This document shows positions 34,632 through 43,139 of a stretch of 57,289 nucleotides of DNA, piece after piece. The stretch covers positions 1-57,289 of the forward strand of contig NZ_JAGGOF010000107.1 in the NCBI RefSeq assembly GCF_018614775.1, given 5' to 3'. The DNA is from Pseudomonas fluorescens. GTDB taxonomy: Bacteria > Pseudomonadota > Gammaproteobacteria > Pseudomonadales > Pseudomonadaceae. The notes beneath the pieces were generated by a model, which worked only from the letters and a program-made list of their open reading frames with translations, did not search any database and was not told the DNA's origin. The position numbers were made by a program, and so were the translations under genes. The stretch's first letter is position 1. Each line of letters begins with the position of its first letter.

Positions 34632-35342
34632 TCAAAGTCGGGACTTTGCACAGGCCTCCACAAACGCCCGCGCCAGCGGCGGCACACGACCTTCCAACGC
34701 CGCCCGTTCCGGTTGAAACAGCGTCGCGACAAAGAATGGATGATCGCGCAGCTCCACGGCCCGCAGCTCGCCGGCCGAATCCCGAGCTACGGCGTGCAAG
34801 CGTTCACTCAACAGCTCGTCTTCAAAATCCGGATTAACCCCAAATCGGCAGTGATAACCCTCGAAAACCGCCTGGCGCCCATACGCCTCGGCAATCAATG
34901 AGCCCGCGCTGAGCTGGAGGCTATCGATGGTTTCAACCAGGGCACAACTCAATGGCGTCACCAGAACCCGTTCGGCCTCGGGAGACGTCTCGCCGTGTGC
35001 CGCATCGTCCCAGCCCATCACGTTACGGGCGTATTCCAGCACGGCATGCTGAAAGCCGCCGCAGGTGCCGAGAAAAGGGAGACGCTGTTCGCGGGCAAAA
35101 CGAATGGCTTGCAATGCGCCGCCTTCGTCCCGATAGGGGCTACCCGGTACGCACCAGACGCCGTCGAAATCATTCAGCAACGCGTTGTCGGCGATGAGGT
35201 CAGTCGCCACCCATTGGAAACGAATCTCACGGCCGGTATTTTTCCCGGCAAGCGCCAGCGCGATAGGAATCGCCCGATGAGCCGTTATCTGTGGGTCGTG
35301 ATCGCCGACCAGAGCGATGTGCAAAGGACGCTGGTTTTCCAT
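34632..35342 (-). CDS. Class I glutamine amidotransferase-like protein (CTP synthase C-terminal-related)
   Basis: This 236-residue protein is a stand-alone amidotransferase-like domain. It keeps the nucleophile elbow (LGTCGGFQHAVLEYARN, Cys in TCGG), but the usual catalytic HPE is QPE (TLFQPERAAL), so the catalytic His is replaced by Gln. This matches the family named CTP synthase C-terminal region-related (seleno)proteins. It probably does not work as a normal glutaminase. It diverges from a LysR gene, which may control it. Confidence 0.85.
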   Translation of the reverse strand: MENQRPLHIALVGDHDPQITAHRAIPIALALAGKNTGREIRFQWVATDLIADNALLNDFDGVWCVPGSPYRDEGGALQAIRFAREQRLPFLGTCGGFQHAVLEYARNVMGWDDAAHGETSPEAERVLVTPLSCALVETIDSLQLSAGSLIAEAYGRQAVFEGYHCRFGVNPDFEDELLSERLHAVARDSAGELRAVELRDHPFFVATLFQPERAALEGRVPPLARAFVEACAKSRL

Positions 35343-35381
35343 GGGAGCCTCGCCGCTTGTTGATTGCTGGTGGTCACTATA

Positions 35382-35400
35382 GATTGGCGTTCACGCAATC
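35382..35400. promoter_or_regulatory. Candidate LysR operator
   Basis: GATTG-N9-CATTG-like symmetry is exact here as GATTG-GCGTTCACG-CAATC, including a T-N11-A core as favoured by LysR regulators. It lies between the divergent GATase-like and LysR genes. Confidence 0.5.
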
Positions 35401-35419
35401 AATATGGGCGTTTACCCAA

Positions 35420-36304
35420 GTGCTCAATGCAGCGACGCACTATCGTCTGGATTACCCTGATCTCTCGCTGATCCTGGCGCTGGTCCGTGGCGGTTCGCTG
35501 GCCCGGGCTTCCCAGTTGCTGAAAGTGGACGTGTCCACGGTCTTTCGTTCAATACGCCGGCTGGAGGCAGCGCTCGGCCAGCCATTGTTCGAAAAAAGCC
35601 GTTCCGGGTATTTGCCCACGAGCCTGGCCCAGGCGCTGGCCGAACAAGCCGAGCGCGCCGAGCAGGCCCTGGAGGCGGCACGTATTGGCGTGGAGCAGGG
35701 CGGTGAAGTGGTCAGCGGCACCGTGCGCCTGACCTGTAGCGACTCGGTCCTGCAAGCCTTGCTGCTGCCGGCGCTGGCGCGGTTCATGCCCGCTTATCCC
35801 GCATTGACCCTTGAGCTGTGCACCTCAAATGACTTCGCCAACCTGAGCCGCCGCGATGCCGACATTGCATTGCGCTTGACCCGCACGCCGCCGGAACACC
35901 TGGTGGGGCGAAATCTTGGCAGTGTTGCTTATCGGGTGTGCACGAGCCCGACTTACCTGGCTTCGGTGAACTCGGATGATCTGATGTCCTTGCCTTGGAT
36001 CGCCCCAGACGATTTCCTCCCCGATCATCCCTCCGTGGCCTGGCGCCGCCAGCACCTTCCCGGTGTGGTGCCGGCTTATCGCTGCAACAGCATGCTTTCG
36101 GTCACCGAACTGGTGCGGGCTGGTTTGGGGGTGGCCGCGCTGCCGGACTTTCTGATCGACCCAAACCAGGGGCTCATGCCGATTGGCGAATCGCTAGCGG
36201 GCTATGACACGGCGCTTTGGCTCCTGACCCGCCCGGACTGCCGCGCGCTGCGCTCGGTGGTGACCTTGTTCGATGAGTTGGGGCGCAACCTGCGGTGCGG
36301 CTGA
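35420..36304 (+). CDS. LysR-family transcriptional regulator
   Basis: The start is uncertain: I use the GTG at 35420, since the next true family position is LDYPDLSLILALVRGGSLAR and the longer open frame runs back through the divergent gene. The winged helix (ARASQLLKVDVSTVFRSIRRLEAALGQPLF, read in parts) is followed by the effector-binding domain of the LysR type (RLTCSDSVLQALLLPALARF to the end). About 294 residues. It probably controls the divergent GATase-like gene through the palindrome between them. Confidence 0.85.
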   Translation: MLNAATHYRLDYPDLSLILALVRGGSLARASQLLKVDVSTVFRSIRRLEAALGQPLFEKSRSGYLPTSLAQALAEQAERAEQALEAARIGVEQGGEVVSGTVRLTCSDSVLQALLLPALARFMPAYPALTLELCTSNDFANLSRRDADIALRLTRTPPEHLVGRNLGSVAYRVCTSPTYLASVNSDDLMSLPWIAPDDFLPDHPSVAWRRQHLPGVVPAYRCNSMLSVTELVRAGLGVAALPDFLIDPNQGLMPIGESLAGYDTALWLLTRPDCRALRSVVTLFDELGRNLRCG

Positions 36305-36397
36305 CATTTAACGAGCAGAATACGCTCGGCATCAAAGGACGATGCCCTACGACGGTTATAGTGCTTCGAGCATCCGTCCCAGGCAGAGAGCATCAAA

Positions 36398-36931
36398 ATG
36401 GTGAACCCCTTGCGTCCCACTTCCGATAACGCTGTTGACCACCTGCGTTTTCACCGCCCCCACGCGCATTTGGGCCCCACTTTCGGCAATGACCGATTTG
36501 CGCTGCGGGCAGAGGCGTTCGCGCGTTTTTTCGGAACGCCGATGTTCCTCGGGGCGCAAACCGTGATCGTGTTGATCTGGGTAGGCCTGAACCTGTCGGG
36601 TATCGTTCATTTCGATGCTTACCCGTTCATTCTGCTCAATCTGGCGTTCAGCCTGCAGTCAGCCTATGCCGCCCCGCTGATCCTGCTGGCGCAAACTCGT
36701 CAGGCCGCGCGCGACAAAGCCCAGGCGGAAGCCGATGCCCAACATCGCGAAGCCTTGGCGGTCGCTAACAGTGAGCGCCAGGCCACGGCCGCGCAGAATA
36801 CGGCGCAGTTGCTTGAATTGTTGGAGCAGAACACCCGCCTGACGGAAATGACCAAGGCATTGACCGAGCGTATCGACAACCTGACCACTGAGATGCATAC
36901 GAAAGTTGTGCACAACGTATCGCAGCAGTAG
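36398..36931 (+). CDS. DUF1003 membrane protein
   Basis: The 177-residue protein has two spans (FLGAQTVIVLIWVGLNLSGI and the one starting FILLNLAFSLQSAYAAPLIL) joined by a short loop, as in DUF1003, followed by a long polar coiled coil (DKAQAEADAQHREALAVANS to the end). An AGAGAG site precedes the ATG. The biochemical role of DUF1003 is unknown. Confidence 0.85.
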   Translation: MVNPLRPTSDNAVDHLRFHRPHAHLGPTFGNDRFALRAEAFARFFGTPMFLGAQTVIVLIWVGLNLSGIVHFDAYPFILLNLAFSLQSAYAAPLILLAQTRQAARDKAQAEADAQHREALAVANSERQATAAQNTAQLLELLEQNTRLTEMTKALTERIDNLTTEMHTKVVHNVSQQ

Positions 36932-37005
36932 CCCTTTCGTCCGTCGCGTCATGTTTGCTGATGAAATCTACGAGCAGTAGGGCCCGAACCCGGTGGTACT
37001 CGTGC

Positions 37006-37620
37006 TCAGGTTTGGTAGTAAGCCAGGAACATGTCGAGCGCCGATTCGATCACCCGGGTCTGTTCAGCCTCGGTCAGGCTCGGTTGGCCCATGGAAATCT
37101 GCGGCCAGAAGGCGAACGTCTTGAGCAGCCCGTGCAACTGCTGGGCGGCAAACGCGGGCTCTACGGTTTGCAACCGGCCATCGGCCTGGGCCAGACGTAT
37201 CCACGCGGTCAAGCCTTCTTCGCGTTCGCCCATGCGCGCGACCATGTCCTGGGCCCGTTCGGGGGAATGAATTGTGGCAGCGATGGCGATGCGCGCCAGG
37301 TCGAGCAGATTCTCGTCCGCCAGCATGCGCAGTTTAGCCTGCAGTAACGCCTGAAGCTGTTCCCTTAGGGGCTTATCCGAGCGGTAGGCGGTGTCCTGTT
37401 CTGCCGTGATGCTGCTCCACAACCGGCTCAGGATTTCCGCAAACAGCGCTTCCTTGCTTGGGAAGTGGTTGTAAACCGTACGTTTCGACACACCGGCAGT
37501 CGCCGCGATCTTGTCCATGCTGGTGACCTCGAAACCGCTGCTGCGAAATTCGGCAATTGCGGCCTGGAGGATGGCTTCGCGTTTTCGCTCGGTGAGGCGT
37601 TGCGGTACGGTCATGGGCAT
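37006..37620 (-). CDS. TetR-family repressor
   Basis: The 204-residue regulator has an N-terminal TetR helix-turn-helix (REAILQAAIAEFRSSGFEVT, TAGVSKRTVYNHFPSKEALF) and an AcrR-type C-terminal ligand domain. A second ATG two codons in is an equally good start. It diverges from a metallo-hydrolase gene, and a near-perfect palindrome lies in the gap, a classic sign of a repressor controlling itself and its neighbour. Confidence 0.92.
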   Translation of the reverse strand: MPMTVPQRLTERKREAILQAAIAEFRSSGFEVTSMDKIAATAGVSKRTVYNHFPSKEALFAEILSRLWSSITAEQDTAYRSDKPLREQLQALLQAKLRMLADENLLDLARIAIAATIHSPERAQDMVARMGEREEGLTAWIRLAQADGRLQTVEPAFAAQQLHGLLKTFAFWPQISMGQPSLTEAEQTRVIESALDMFLAYYQT

Positions 37621-37684
37621 CGTCGGTGAGAAGAGAGAAATTACACTCGGTAGTTTACTTGCTCCGGGGATTCATGCAATCTAG

Positions 37685-37708
37685 AAACTACACCGAGTGG
37701 TGTAGTTT
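37685..37708. promoter_or_regulatory. TetR operator palindrome
   Basis: AAACTACACC-N4-GGTGTAGTTT, an exact 10-base inverted repeat with a GAGT centre, lies between the divergent TetR and metallo-hydrolase genes. A diverged second copy (AAACTAC then CGAGTG, on the minus strand) lies at about 37638-37658, closer to the TetR start. Confidence 0.85.
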
Positions 37709-37800
37709 TGAGGCGGATGACTGAGGGTGCATTTCGCAGCCATCCAGCGTTCCACAACGACGAAGCGCAATGACGACGACGTCCTTGGAGTTACCGCACC

Positions 37801-38859
37801 ATGAGCATTCCTTCTTCTGCGACTGACAACGCGGCCGCCAACCCTGCCTCTCAACGTGAACAGGGGAAGTATCGCAATCACGCCCACACCCCGCGGGAAG
37901 GGTTCGGCCAGATGATGCGTATCATCTGGAACATGCTCCTCCACAAACCGCGCACCACACGTCCTGCGGGCGCCATCACGGTCCAGTCGCTAACGCGCGC
38001 GCAGTTGCTCGCGGCACCGAACCACAGCGTTTTCCGTCTCGGCCATTCCACCGTGCTGCTCAAGTTGCGTGACAAATTCTGGCTCACCGACCCGGTGTTC
38101 TCCGAGCGCGCGTCTCCTGTGCAATGGGCCGGGCCCAAGCGTTTTCATCAGCCGCCCATCAGTCTGGAAGACCTGCCGCCCATCGAAGCGGTGATCCTTT
38201 CCCACGATCATTACGACCACCTCGATTACCAGGCCATCCTCAAGCTTGCTTCCAAGACCCGGCATTTCCTGACGCCCTTGGGCGTGGGTGACACCCTGGT
38301 CAGATGGGGTGTCGAGGCCAGCAAGGTCCGTCAGCTGGATTGGTGGCAAGGTACCGAGGTGGACGGCATCGAGTTCATTGCCACACCTTCGCAACACTTT
38401 TCCGGTCGAGGCCTATTGGATGGCAACAGCACCCTCTGGGCGTCATGGGTAATGATCGACGGCGGCACAAGGATTTTCTTCAGCGGCGATACCGGTTACT
38501 TCGACGGTTTCAAACGCATCGGCGAGCGTTACGGTCCCTTCGACCTGACGCTGATGGAAACCGGTGCCTATAACGTCGATTGGCCCCATGTCCATATGCA
38601 GCCGGAGCAAACCCTCCAGGCTCACATCGACCTCAAGGGGCGTTGGCTGCTACCGATCCACAACGGCACCTTCGACCTGGCAATGCACGCCTGGTATGAA
38701 CCCTTCGATCGCATCCTGGCCCTGGCTTGGGAGCGTAACGTGCCCATCACCACGCCGCAAATGGGCGAAGCCTTCACCCTGGCCCAACCGCAATGTGGCC
38801 GGGCCTGGTGGCTGGACGTGGAGGCCTCGGCCTACCAGAACCAGACCGGCGCGGCCTGA
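37801..38859 (+). CDS. MBL-fold metallo-hydrolase, NAPE-PLD/lactonase-like
   Basis: The 352-residue protein has the MBL metal motif HDHYDHLD (135-142), followed by the later metal ligands in SGDTGYFDGF and IHNGTFDL. The N-terminal segment FRLGHSTVLLKLRDKFWLTD is typical of the UlaG/NAPE-PLD-like group. It lacks a signal peptide and may be cytoplasmic. It is the likely target of the divergent TetR regulator; the true substrate is unknown. Confidence 0.9.
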   Translation: MSIPSSATDNAAANPASQREQGKYRNHAHTPREGFGQMMRIIWNMLLHKPRTTRPAGAITVQSLTRAQLLAAPNHSVFRLGHSTVLLKLRDKFWLTDPVFSERASPVQWAGPKRFHQPPISLEDLPPIEAVILSHDHYDHLDYQAILKLASKTRHFLTPLGVGDTLVRWGVEASKVRQLDWWQGTEVDGIEFIATPSQHFSGRGLLDGNSTLWASWVMIDGGTRIFFSGDTGYFDGFKRIGERYGPFDLTLMETGAYNVDWPHVHMQPEQTLQAHIDLKGRWLLPIHNGTFDLAMHAWYEPFDRILALAWERNVPITTPQMGEAFTLAQPQCGRAWWLDVEASAYQNQTGAA

Positions 38860-38877
38860 CGCCTCCTGCAACGCCGA

Positions 38878-39195
38878 CTACTCGATCATCGCGTAGTCGG
38901 CCCGTCCCATCGGGTCCGGCGTGGCGCCCTTGATGTTCATGCCACGCCCCGGTGCAAAGCCGGGAAAGAACACCAGTCCTTCGGCTTCAAAGCGAAAAGC
39001 CAGCGCCAGCCGCGTCACATCGAGCAGGTCACCACCGGCTTCGAAGCGTCGGATGGCCTGGACCGAGACGCCGGACAGCCGGGACAACTCCTCGACACTC
39101 CAACCCAGCATGGCTCGGGCCTGCGCACAGTGGGCAGGGGTAAATTGATAGACAGCGATGCGTTCCAGGGTGGTCTTGATTGCGAGCGAGGCCAT
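38878..39195 (-). CDS. XRE-family helix-turn-helix protein
   Basis: Start at MASLAIKTTLER with a TTGGAGA site; nine further upstream codons are unlikely. A single HTH domain (ARAMLGWSVEELSRLSGVSV, QAIRRFEAGGD) is followed by a short tail with EGLVFFPGFAPGRGMNIKG. Length 105 residues. It is a probable DNA-binding regulator. It runs convergent to the metallo-hydrolase gene (18 bases apart); no partner toxin is adjacent. Confidence 0.85.
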   Translation of the reverse strand: MASLAIKTTLERIAVYQFTPAHCAQARAMLGWSVEELSRLSGVSVQAIRRFEAGGDLLDVTRLALAFRFEAEGLVFFPGFAPGRGMNIKGATPDPMGRADYAMIE

Positions 39196-39322
39196 GGGAG
39201 TTCTCCAAAGCGGTGGATTCAAAAATACTGTGTTTTTGTACAGTTGTTTTGAGGCCGGATCAATCTCATTTTTTTGATGGGTGACCAGTGGTCAGCCCCA
39301 GTACCGTCACGCTGAGACGAAA

Positions 39323-40311
39323 TCAGTTATCGGCCAACCCCGGCGCTTCACGAATGATGAAGTGATCCAGGTTCTCGATATTGACGCTGAACACCCCGAA
39401 CGTCTGCTCGGGGTTTTTCTTGCTCGGCACCTGCTTGAGCTCCGGCGTCACACCATAAAAGAAACAATACAAATCCCGTTCGCTCTCGGCGGCGTGCTTG
39501 ATCTCTTCCAGAAACGCCTTGCGCTTGCGGTAGCTGTCGATCAGCTTCTTGCTCAGGTAAACGTTGACCGAGTAAGGCTTCTTCTTCGCCTCGCCGGGTA
39601 GCTTGACCCAGACCTTCTGCTCGAAGCGACGCGAAAACTGGCGCTGTGGTAATCCTCGATCTTCTTGATCTTGCCCCAGTAGATCAGCCCCTTGTTGTCC
39701 AGCAGAAACTCGATCTTCTTGAAGAACGATGCATAGGGCGCGGTGTGCTCGCCAATCTTCAGCGGCATGCGCTTGAGCAAATCCTTGTCGGCGAAGTTCG
39801 AGACGAAACACTCCACCGGGTGAGCGAAGACACTGGTCTTGTCCGGTGCCGAGTCACGGCCCGGGTGCTCGACATGATTGGTGGCTGAAGGCGCTCGTTC
39901 ACCATCTATAACGTCCGCCGCCACCGCCGGGTTGGAAGGCTTTCGCGCATACGCCCGCCGAGTCAGCAACAACTCCGAGGGGAAATGTTCCTCCCGACCG
40001 TCATCCGTTTCCGCGACGTCCGCGTCCAGGCCGGTCGCCGGCGTTTTCAGGCTGGCATAAGGACAACCCTCGACATGCCGGGTGCTGGGAATGTTCTTGA
40101 AATGCGGCGTGCGCACGTAATTCACATTCTTGGCATTGAACGTCCCCAACACATTCGCCGCCTCGAACGCCGCCCGACAGGCATCGTTGGGGCATTGGAA
40201 ATGCTCCTTCGCGGAATCGAAGTCCATCGTCTCGTCGAAATTCAAATCGCGCACGTCATAGATCGACAGCTTGTCGTCGAGGCTGCGGCAGTAGGCGAGG
40301 TCGAATTTCAT
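39323..40311 (-). pseudogene. Frameshifted hypothetical gene with CoiA-like zinc segment
   Basis: Two overlapping minus-strand frames together make one protein. The first runs through KIEDYHSA and then degenerates; the second continues with QFSRRFEQKVWVKLPGEAKK to the stop at 39323. Adding one C to the coding strand near 39646 joins them as KIEDYHQRQFSRRFEQ, so a single base has been lost. The N-terminal part has C- and H-containing segments (FQCPNDAC, PHFKNIPSTRHVEGC) like the CoiA-type zinc-binding region. I place the start at MKFDLAYCRS; MIENIQ 26 codons earlier is an alternative. Function unknown; it could still be a sequencing error. Confidence 0.7.
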
Positions 40312-40488
40312 GTTAGGGCTCGGGTCCTTGAGTGGGATGGGTATTAATAGCGGGCGGTGGGGTGGGTTGCACTGAATGTTTTCAATCATGCGCAAATTTC
40401 CGCGATGATTTTTCAAGGACTGGGCAGAACACCATGCTGACAGGCGGTCAGCTCGACATCTTGCTCGACGGCTTGTTTGGACTTAGGC

Positions 40489-40499
40489 TAGCTTAGCTA
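40489..40499. promoter_or_regulatory. Possible operator of the Phd/PIN pair
   Basis: TAGCT-T-AGCTA, an 11-base palindrome 18 bases before the antitoxin start, just upstream of its GGAGG site. Antitoxins of this type usually repress their own promoter at such sites; the short length makes this tentative. Confidence 0.4.
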
Positions 40500-40517
40500 A
40501 TCAGGTGGAGGTGTCCT

Positions 40518-40763
40518 ATGAATGAACTGGTGCAAGTAAACATGCACGAAGCCAAGTCCCAGCTTTCCCAACTGGCTGAGCGTGCATGGCAAGGCGACAA
40601 GGTGGTGATTGCCAAGGCAGGCAAGCCGTATCTGGATCTGCTGCCCCATGTTGATACCCCTCGTGTTCGCAAGCCTGGGCGATTGAAGGGCAAAATTCGT
40701 ATGTCTGCTGATTTTGACAAAACCCCCGAAGACATAATTGATGGATTCGAGGGCAGCCTATGA
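40518..40763 (+). CDS. Phd/YefM-type antitoxin
   Basis: An 81-residue protein with a strong GGTGGAGGT site. It opens with VNMHEAKSQLSQLAERAWQGDKVVIAKAGKPYLDLLPH, read in parts, the Phd/YefM DNA-binding fold, followed by a toxin-binding tail (DFDKTPEDIIDGFEGSL). It should bind and inhibit the PIN toxin encoded next and repress the operon. Confidence 0.92.
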   Translation: MNELVQVNMHEAKSQLSQLAERAWQGDKVVIAKAGKPYLDLLPHVDTPRVRKPGRLKGKIRMSADFDKTPEDIIDGFEGSL

Positions 40764-41146
40764 GGCGCTTGTTATTGGACACTCATGCGTTGCTTTGGTG
40801 GCTATATGATGACCCAGCATTGGGCGCCGATGCTCGACAGATGATGGCGGAACCACGCAATCAGGTCCTGGTAAGCGCCGCCTCGATCTGGGAGATATCC
40901 ATCAAAAAGGCTAAAGGAATGCTTGAGGCGCCAGAGGATCTTGAGGCGCTGGTTGAAGATGAGGGTTTCACTAAGCTGCCGATTTCGCTGTTCCATGGAC
41001 AGCAAGCGGGTAAGTTACCGGAAATCCATCGCGACCCATTTGACCGGATGTTGATTGCCCAGGCTCAAGCAGAGGGACTGGAGTTAGTCACCGCCGATGG
41101 AATCATCCCGCAGTACGGGGTACGGGTGGTTTCGGCACGGTTGTGA
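40760..41146 (+). CDS. PIN-domain toxin (VapC-like)
   Basis: The ATG overlaps the antitoxin stop by four bases. The 128-residue PIN nuclease has acidic residues Asp7 (LLLDTHALLWW), Glu45 (ASIWEISIK), Asp95 with Asp92 (HRDPFDRMLIAQA) and Asp113 (LVTAD), the usual metal-binding set. It is a putative RNase toxin of the VapC/type II class. The antitoxin-first, overlapping arrangement is typical. Confidence 0.92.
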   Translation: MRRLLLDTHALLWWLYDDPALGADARQMMAEPRNQVLVSAASIWEISIKKAKGMLEAPEDLEALVEDEGFTKLPISLFHGQQAGKLPEIHRDPFDRMLIAQAQAEGLELVTADGIIPQYGVRVVSARL

Positions 41147-41254
41147 GGAGCACTCGACACCCAAACGCGCGCACAATCCTGTGGCGACGGGATTTATCCC
41201 CGTTGGATTGCGAAGCAGTTCCAGCATGATCCCAATTACGAAAAGTCTCTGAAT

Positions 41255-41355
41255 CGGCATCATAATGCTGGTTAAGTCCGCATAGACGTCGCTAGTCGGA
41301 ATTATATTGCTGAAAAACGCCGTATGAGCCACAGTTACCGGCATCATAATTCCGA
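41255..41355. repeat. Direct and inverted repeats before hipA
   Basis: The direct repeat CGGCATCATAAT occurs at 41255-41266 and 41339-41350. TCGGAATTAT at 41296-41305 is exactly inverted as ATAATTCCGA at 41346-41355. These lie directly upstream of the HipA gene and are candidate operators for the HipB-like repressor. Confidence 0.65.
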
Positions 41356-41368
41356 TTTATGGCACATC

Positions 41369-42685
41369 ATGTCAGGCAAGTTCACGATCCAGACCTACAT
41401 CAAAGGCCATTGGCACGACGCAATGGTGCTCTCGGTATCGGACTCCCAGAAGGTTGATGAGTCGCGATGCGCCGCCTCTTACGACCAGCACTTTCTGGTC
41501 GAATTCATCAACAGTCTCGAAACGCTCTTCGAGCCTGCCATCAGCGTAAACCTTCCGCTGAGCTGGAACTCAGTCGACAGCAAAGGGTATCCCCCGTTTG
41601 TGTACGACATCATACCGGCCGGTGCCGCCCGTAAGTCGTTGCAGCGGCGATTTGCTGGAGAACGGCCGGAGGGGATGGACATGGGCTTCTTCCTTCTGAG
41701 CCGCTGCACCCCTTCACCCATCGGACACTTGCGCGTGAAGGAGTCTTTCGAGCAAATCGATCAGACTCGCAAGGAGGCCTTTGCCCGCAAAGAGGTTGTA
41801 GACCGGACCAGTGACTTTCTCGAATACGCCTATGAATCTGGCGCGGCCTTGGGCGGTGCCACGGGCGCCCAGGGCGAAGCGCCGAAGCTGATTATGGTCG
41901 AAGGCGAAGATGGCGCCCTGTATGCCGACGCCATGCTTGCCGACGAGCATGCGCGCCGTCATTGGCTGGTGAAGTTTGCTCGCAACCAGGCCACTGAACG
42001 CGACAAAAACATCCTGCGAACGGAATACCACTACTACAAAGCAATCTCTCAGCTTGGTTTGAACACCATAGCCACAGATGGACTTGTGCTCGAAGAAGCC
42101 GACAAGCCGAGCCTGTGGATGCCGCGCTTTGATCGGCGAGTCGCTGACGGCGCGGTAGAAAGAATTCCGGTCGAGTCGATTTATTCGGTGTGCGGGAACA
42201 CCGAACCGGGTTCGAGGATGAACCATGAGGACGTGCTCCGCCGCCTGGAGAGCCTGTGGCGCATGAACGGGCAGGACGTAGAGCTTGAGGACTTGGTGTT
42301 CGAGTACCTGCGCCGTGACCTGCTCAACCGCATCCTTGGGAACTCGGACAATCATGGCCGCAACATGGCCATTTTCAGATATCAGAACAAGTTCGAGCTG
42401 GCGCCGATCTACGACCTCGCGCCAATGGTGCTCGATCCGGAAGGCGTTACGCGAGCCACTAAGTGGGAGTCTGAGCACATGGGAAGTCCAGACTGGAGAA
42501 CGATCTGCGGATACTTCCAGGACTTGGTAAGCCCTGACGTGCTCTTCGAGCGTCTGCGTGGAGCAGCTGAGACGTTTCGGGCTTTGCCGGATCTGCTGGT
42601 CGATGTTCCAGAGGAAGTGAGGCGTGCTCAGTCCATTCCGATGAACAATCTGGACAACCGCCTGGCTGAGTGGGGGCTTCGATGA
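41369..42685 (+). CDS. hipA: HipA-family toxin kinase
   Basis: I use MSGKFTIQTYIKGHWHD at 41369; a start 15 codons earlier is also open, and neither has a strong ribosome binding site. The 438-residue protein has the HipA N-terminal subdomain and the kinase-like core with NSDNHGRNMAIF (Asp327, Asn332) and YDLAP (Asp349), equivalent to the catalytic and metal-binding residues of E. coli HipA (440 residues). Such kinases phosphorylate aminoacyl-tRNA synthetases and cause persistence. Unlike E. coli hipBA, the toxin gene comes first. Confidence 0.9.
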   Translation: MSGKFTIQTYIKGHWHDAMVLSVSDSQKVDESRCAASYDQHFLVEFINSLETLFEPAISVNLPLSWNSVDSKGYPPFVYDIIPAGAARKSLQRRFAGERPEGMDMGFFLLSRCTPSPIGHLRVKESFEQIDQTRKEAFARKEVVDRTSDFLEYAYESGAALGGATGAQGEAPKLIMVEGEDGALYADAMLADEHARRHWLVKFARNQATERDKNILRTEYHYYKAISQLGLNTIATDGLVLEEADKPSLWMPRFDRRVADGAVERIPVESIYSVCGNTEPGSRMNHEDVLRRLESLWRMNGQDVELEDLVFEYLRRDLLNRILGNSDNHGRNMAIFRYQNKFELAPIYDLAPMVLDPEGVTRATKWESEHMGSPDWRTICGYFQDLVSPDVLFERLRGAAETFRALPDLLVDVPEEVRRAQSIPMNNLDNRLAEWGLR

Positions 42686-43041
42686 ACGATAACGCCCCCG
42701 AACGGCGCAAGGAAATCATCGAAGACATCGCGATGCAGCACGCGATGGGGAAGGAAACCCTCGGAACCGCTGTTCGCCGACTAAGGCTCGAGGTAACCGG
42801 TCTGGACCAGGACACCTTTGCGCTGATGTGCAAGATGTCGACTAAAGCCCTGTACCAGATCGAGAAGGACAAGGGTAATCCGACCCTCAGCACCATCGAA
42901 TCCATTTTGCGGAAGTTCGGTCTTCGCCTAGGGCTGACCATGGCGAATCAACCCATTTATGCGCCGCCGCCTGACTCGCATAAGACTTCCGCTAACGCGC
43001 CGATTCGTGGCGTTAGGCCTCGGCGCAAACCAGCGCAGTAG
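42682..43041 (+). CDS. hipB: HipB-like XRE antitoxin
   Basis: The ATG overlaps the HipA stop by four bases (ATGA). The 119-residue protein has an XRE helix-turn-helix (LGTAVRRLRLEVTGLDQDTF, ALYQIEKDKGNPTLSTIES) and a basic, Pro-rich tail (GVRPRRKPAQ). It should bind HipA and the repeats upstream. The order toxin then antitoxin is the reverse of E. coli. Confidence 0.85.
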   Translation: MNDNAPERRKEIIEDIAMQHAMGKETLGTAVRRLRLEVTGLDQDTFALMCKMSTKALYQIEKDKGNPTLSTIESILRKFGLRLGLTMANQPIYAPPPDSHKTSANAPIRGVRPRRKPAQ

Positions 43042-43139
43042 CGCGACTCCTCTGCGAGCTACCGGAAGGGCAAGGATGGCCTTGCTGATTGAGCAATGGT
43101 GAAAAAAACAAGGCAGGGGGCGGAGAGGTCAGCTCAAGA

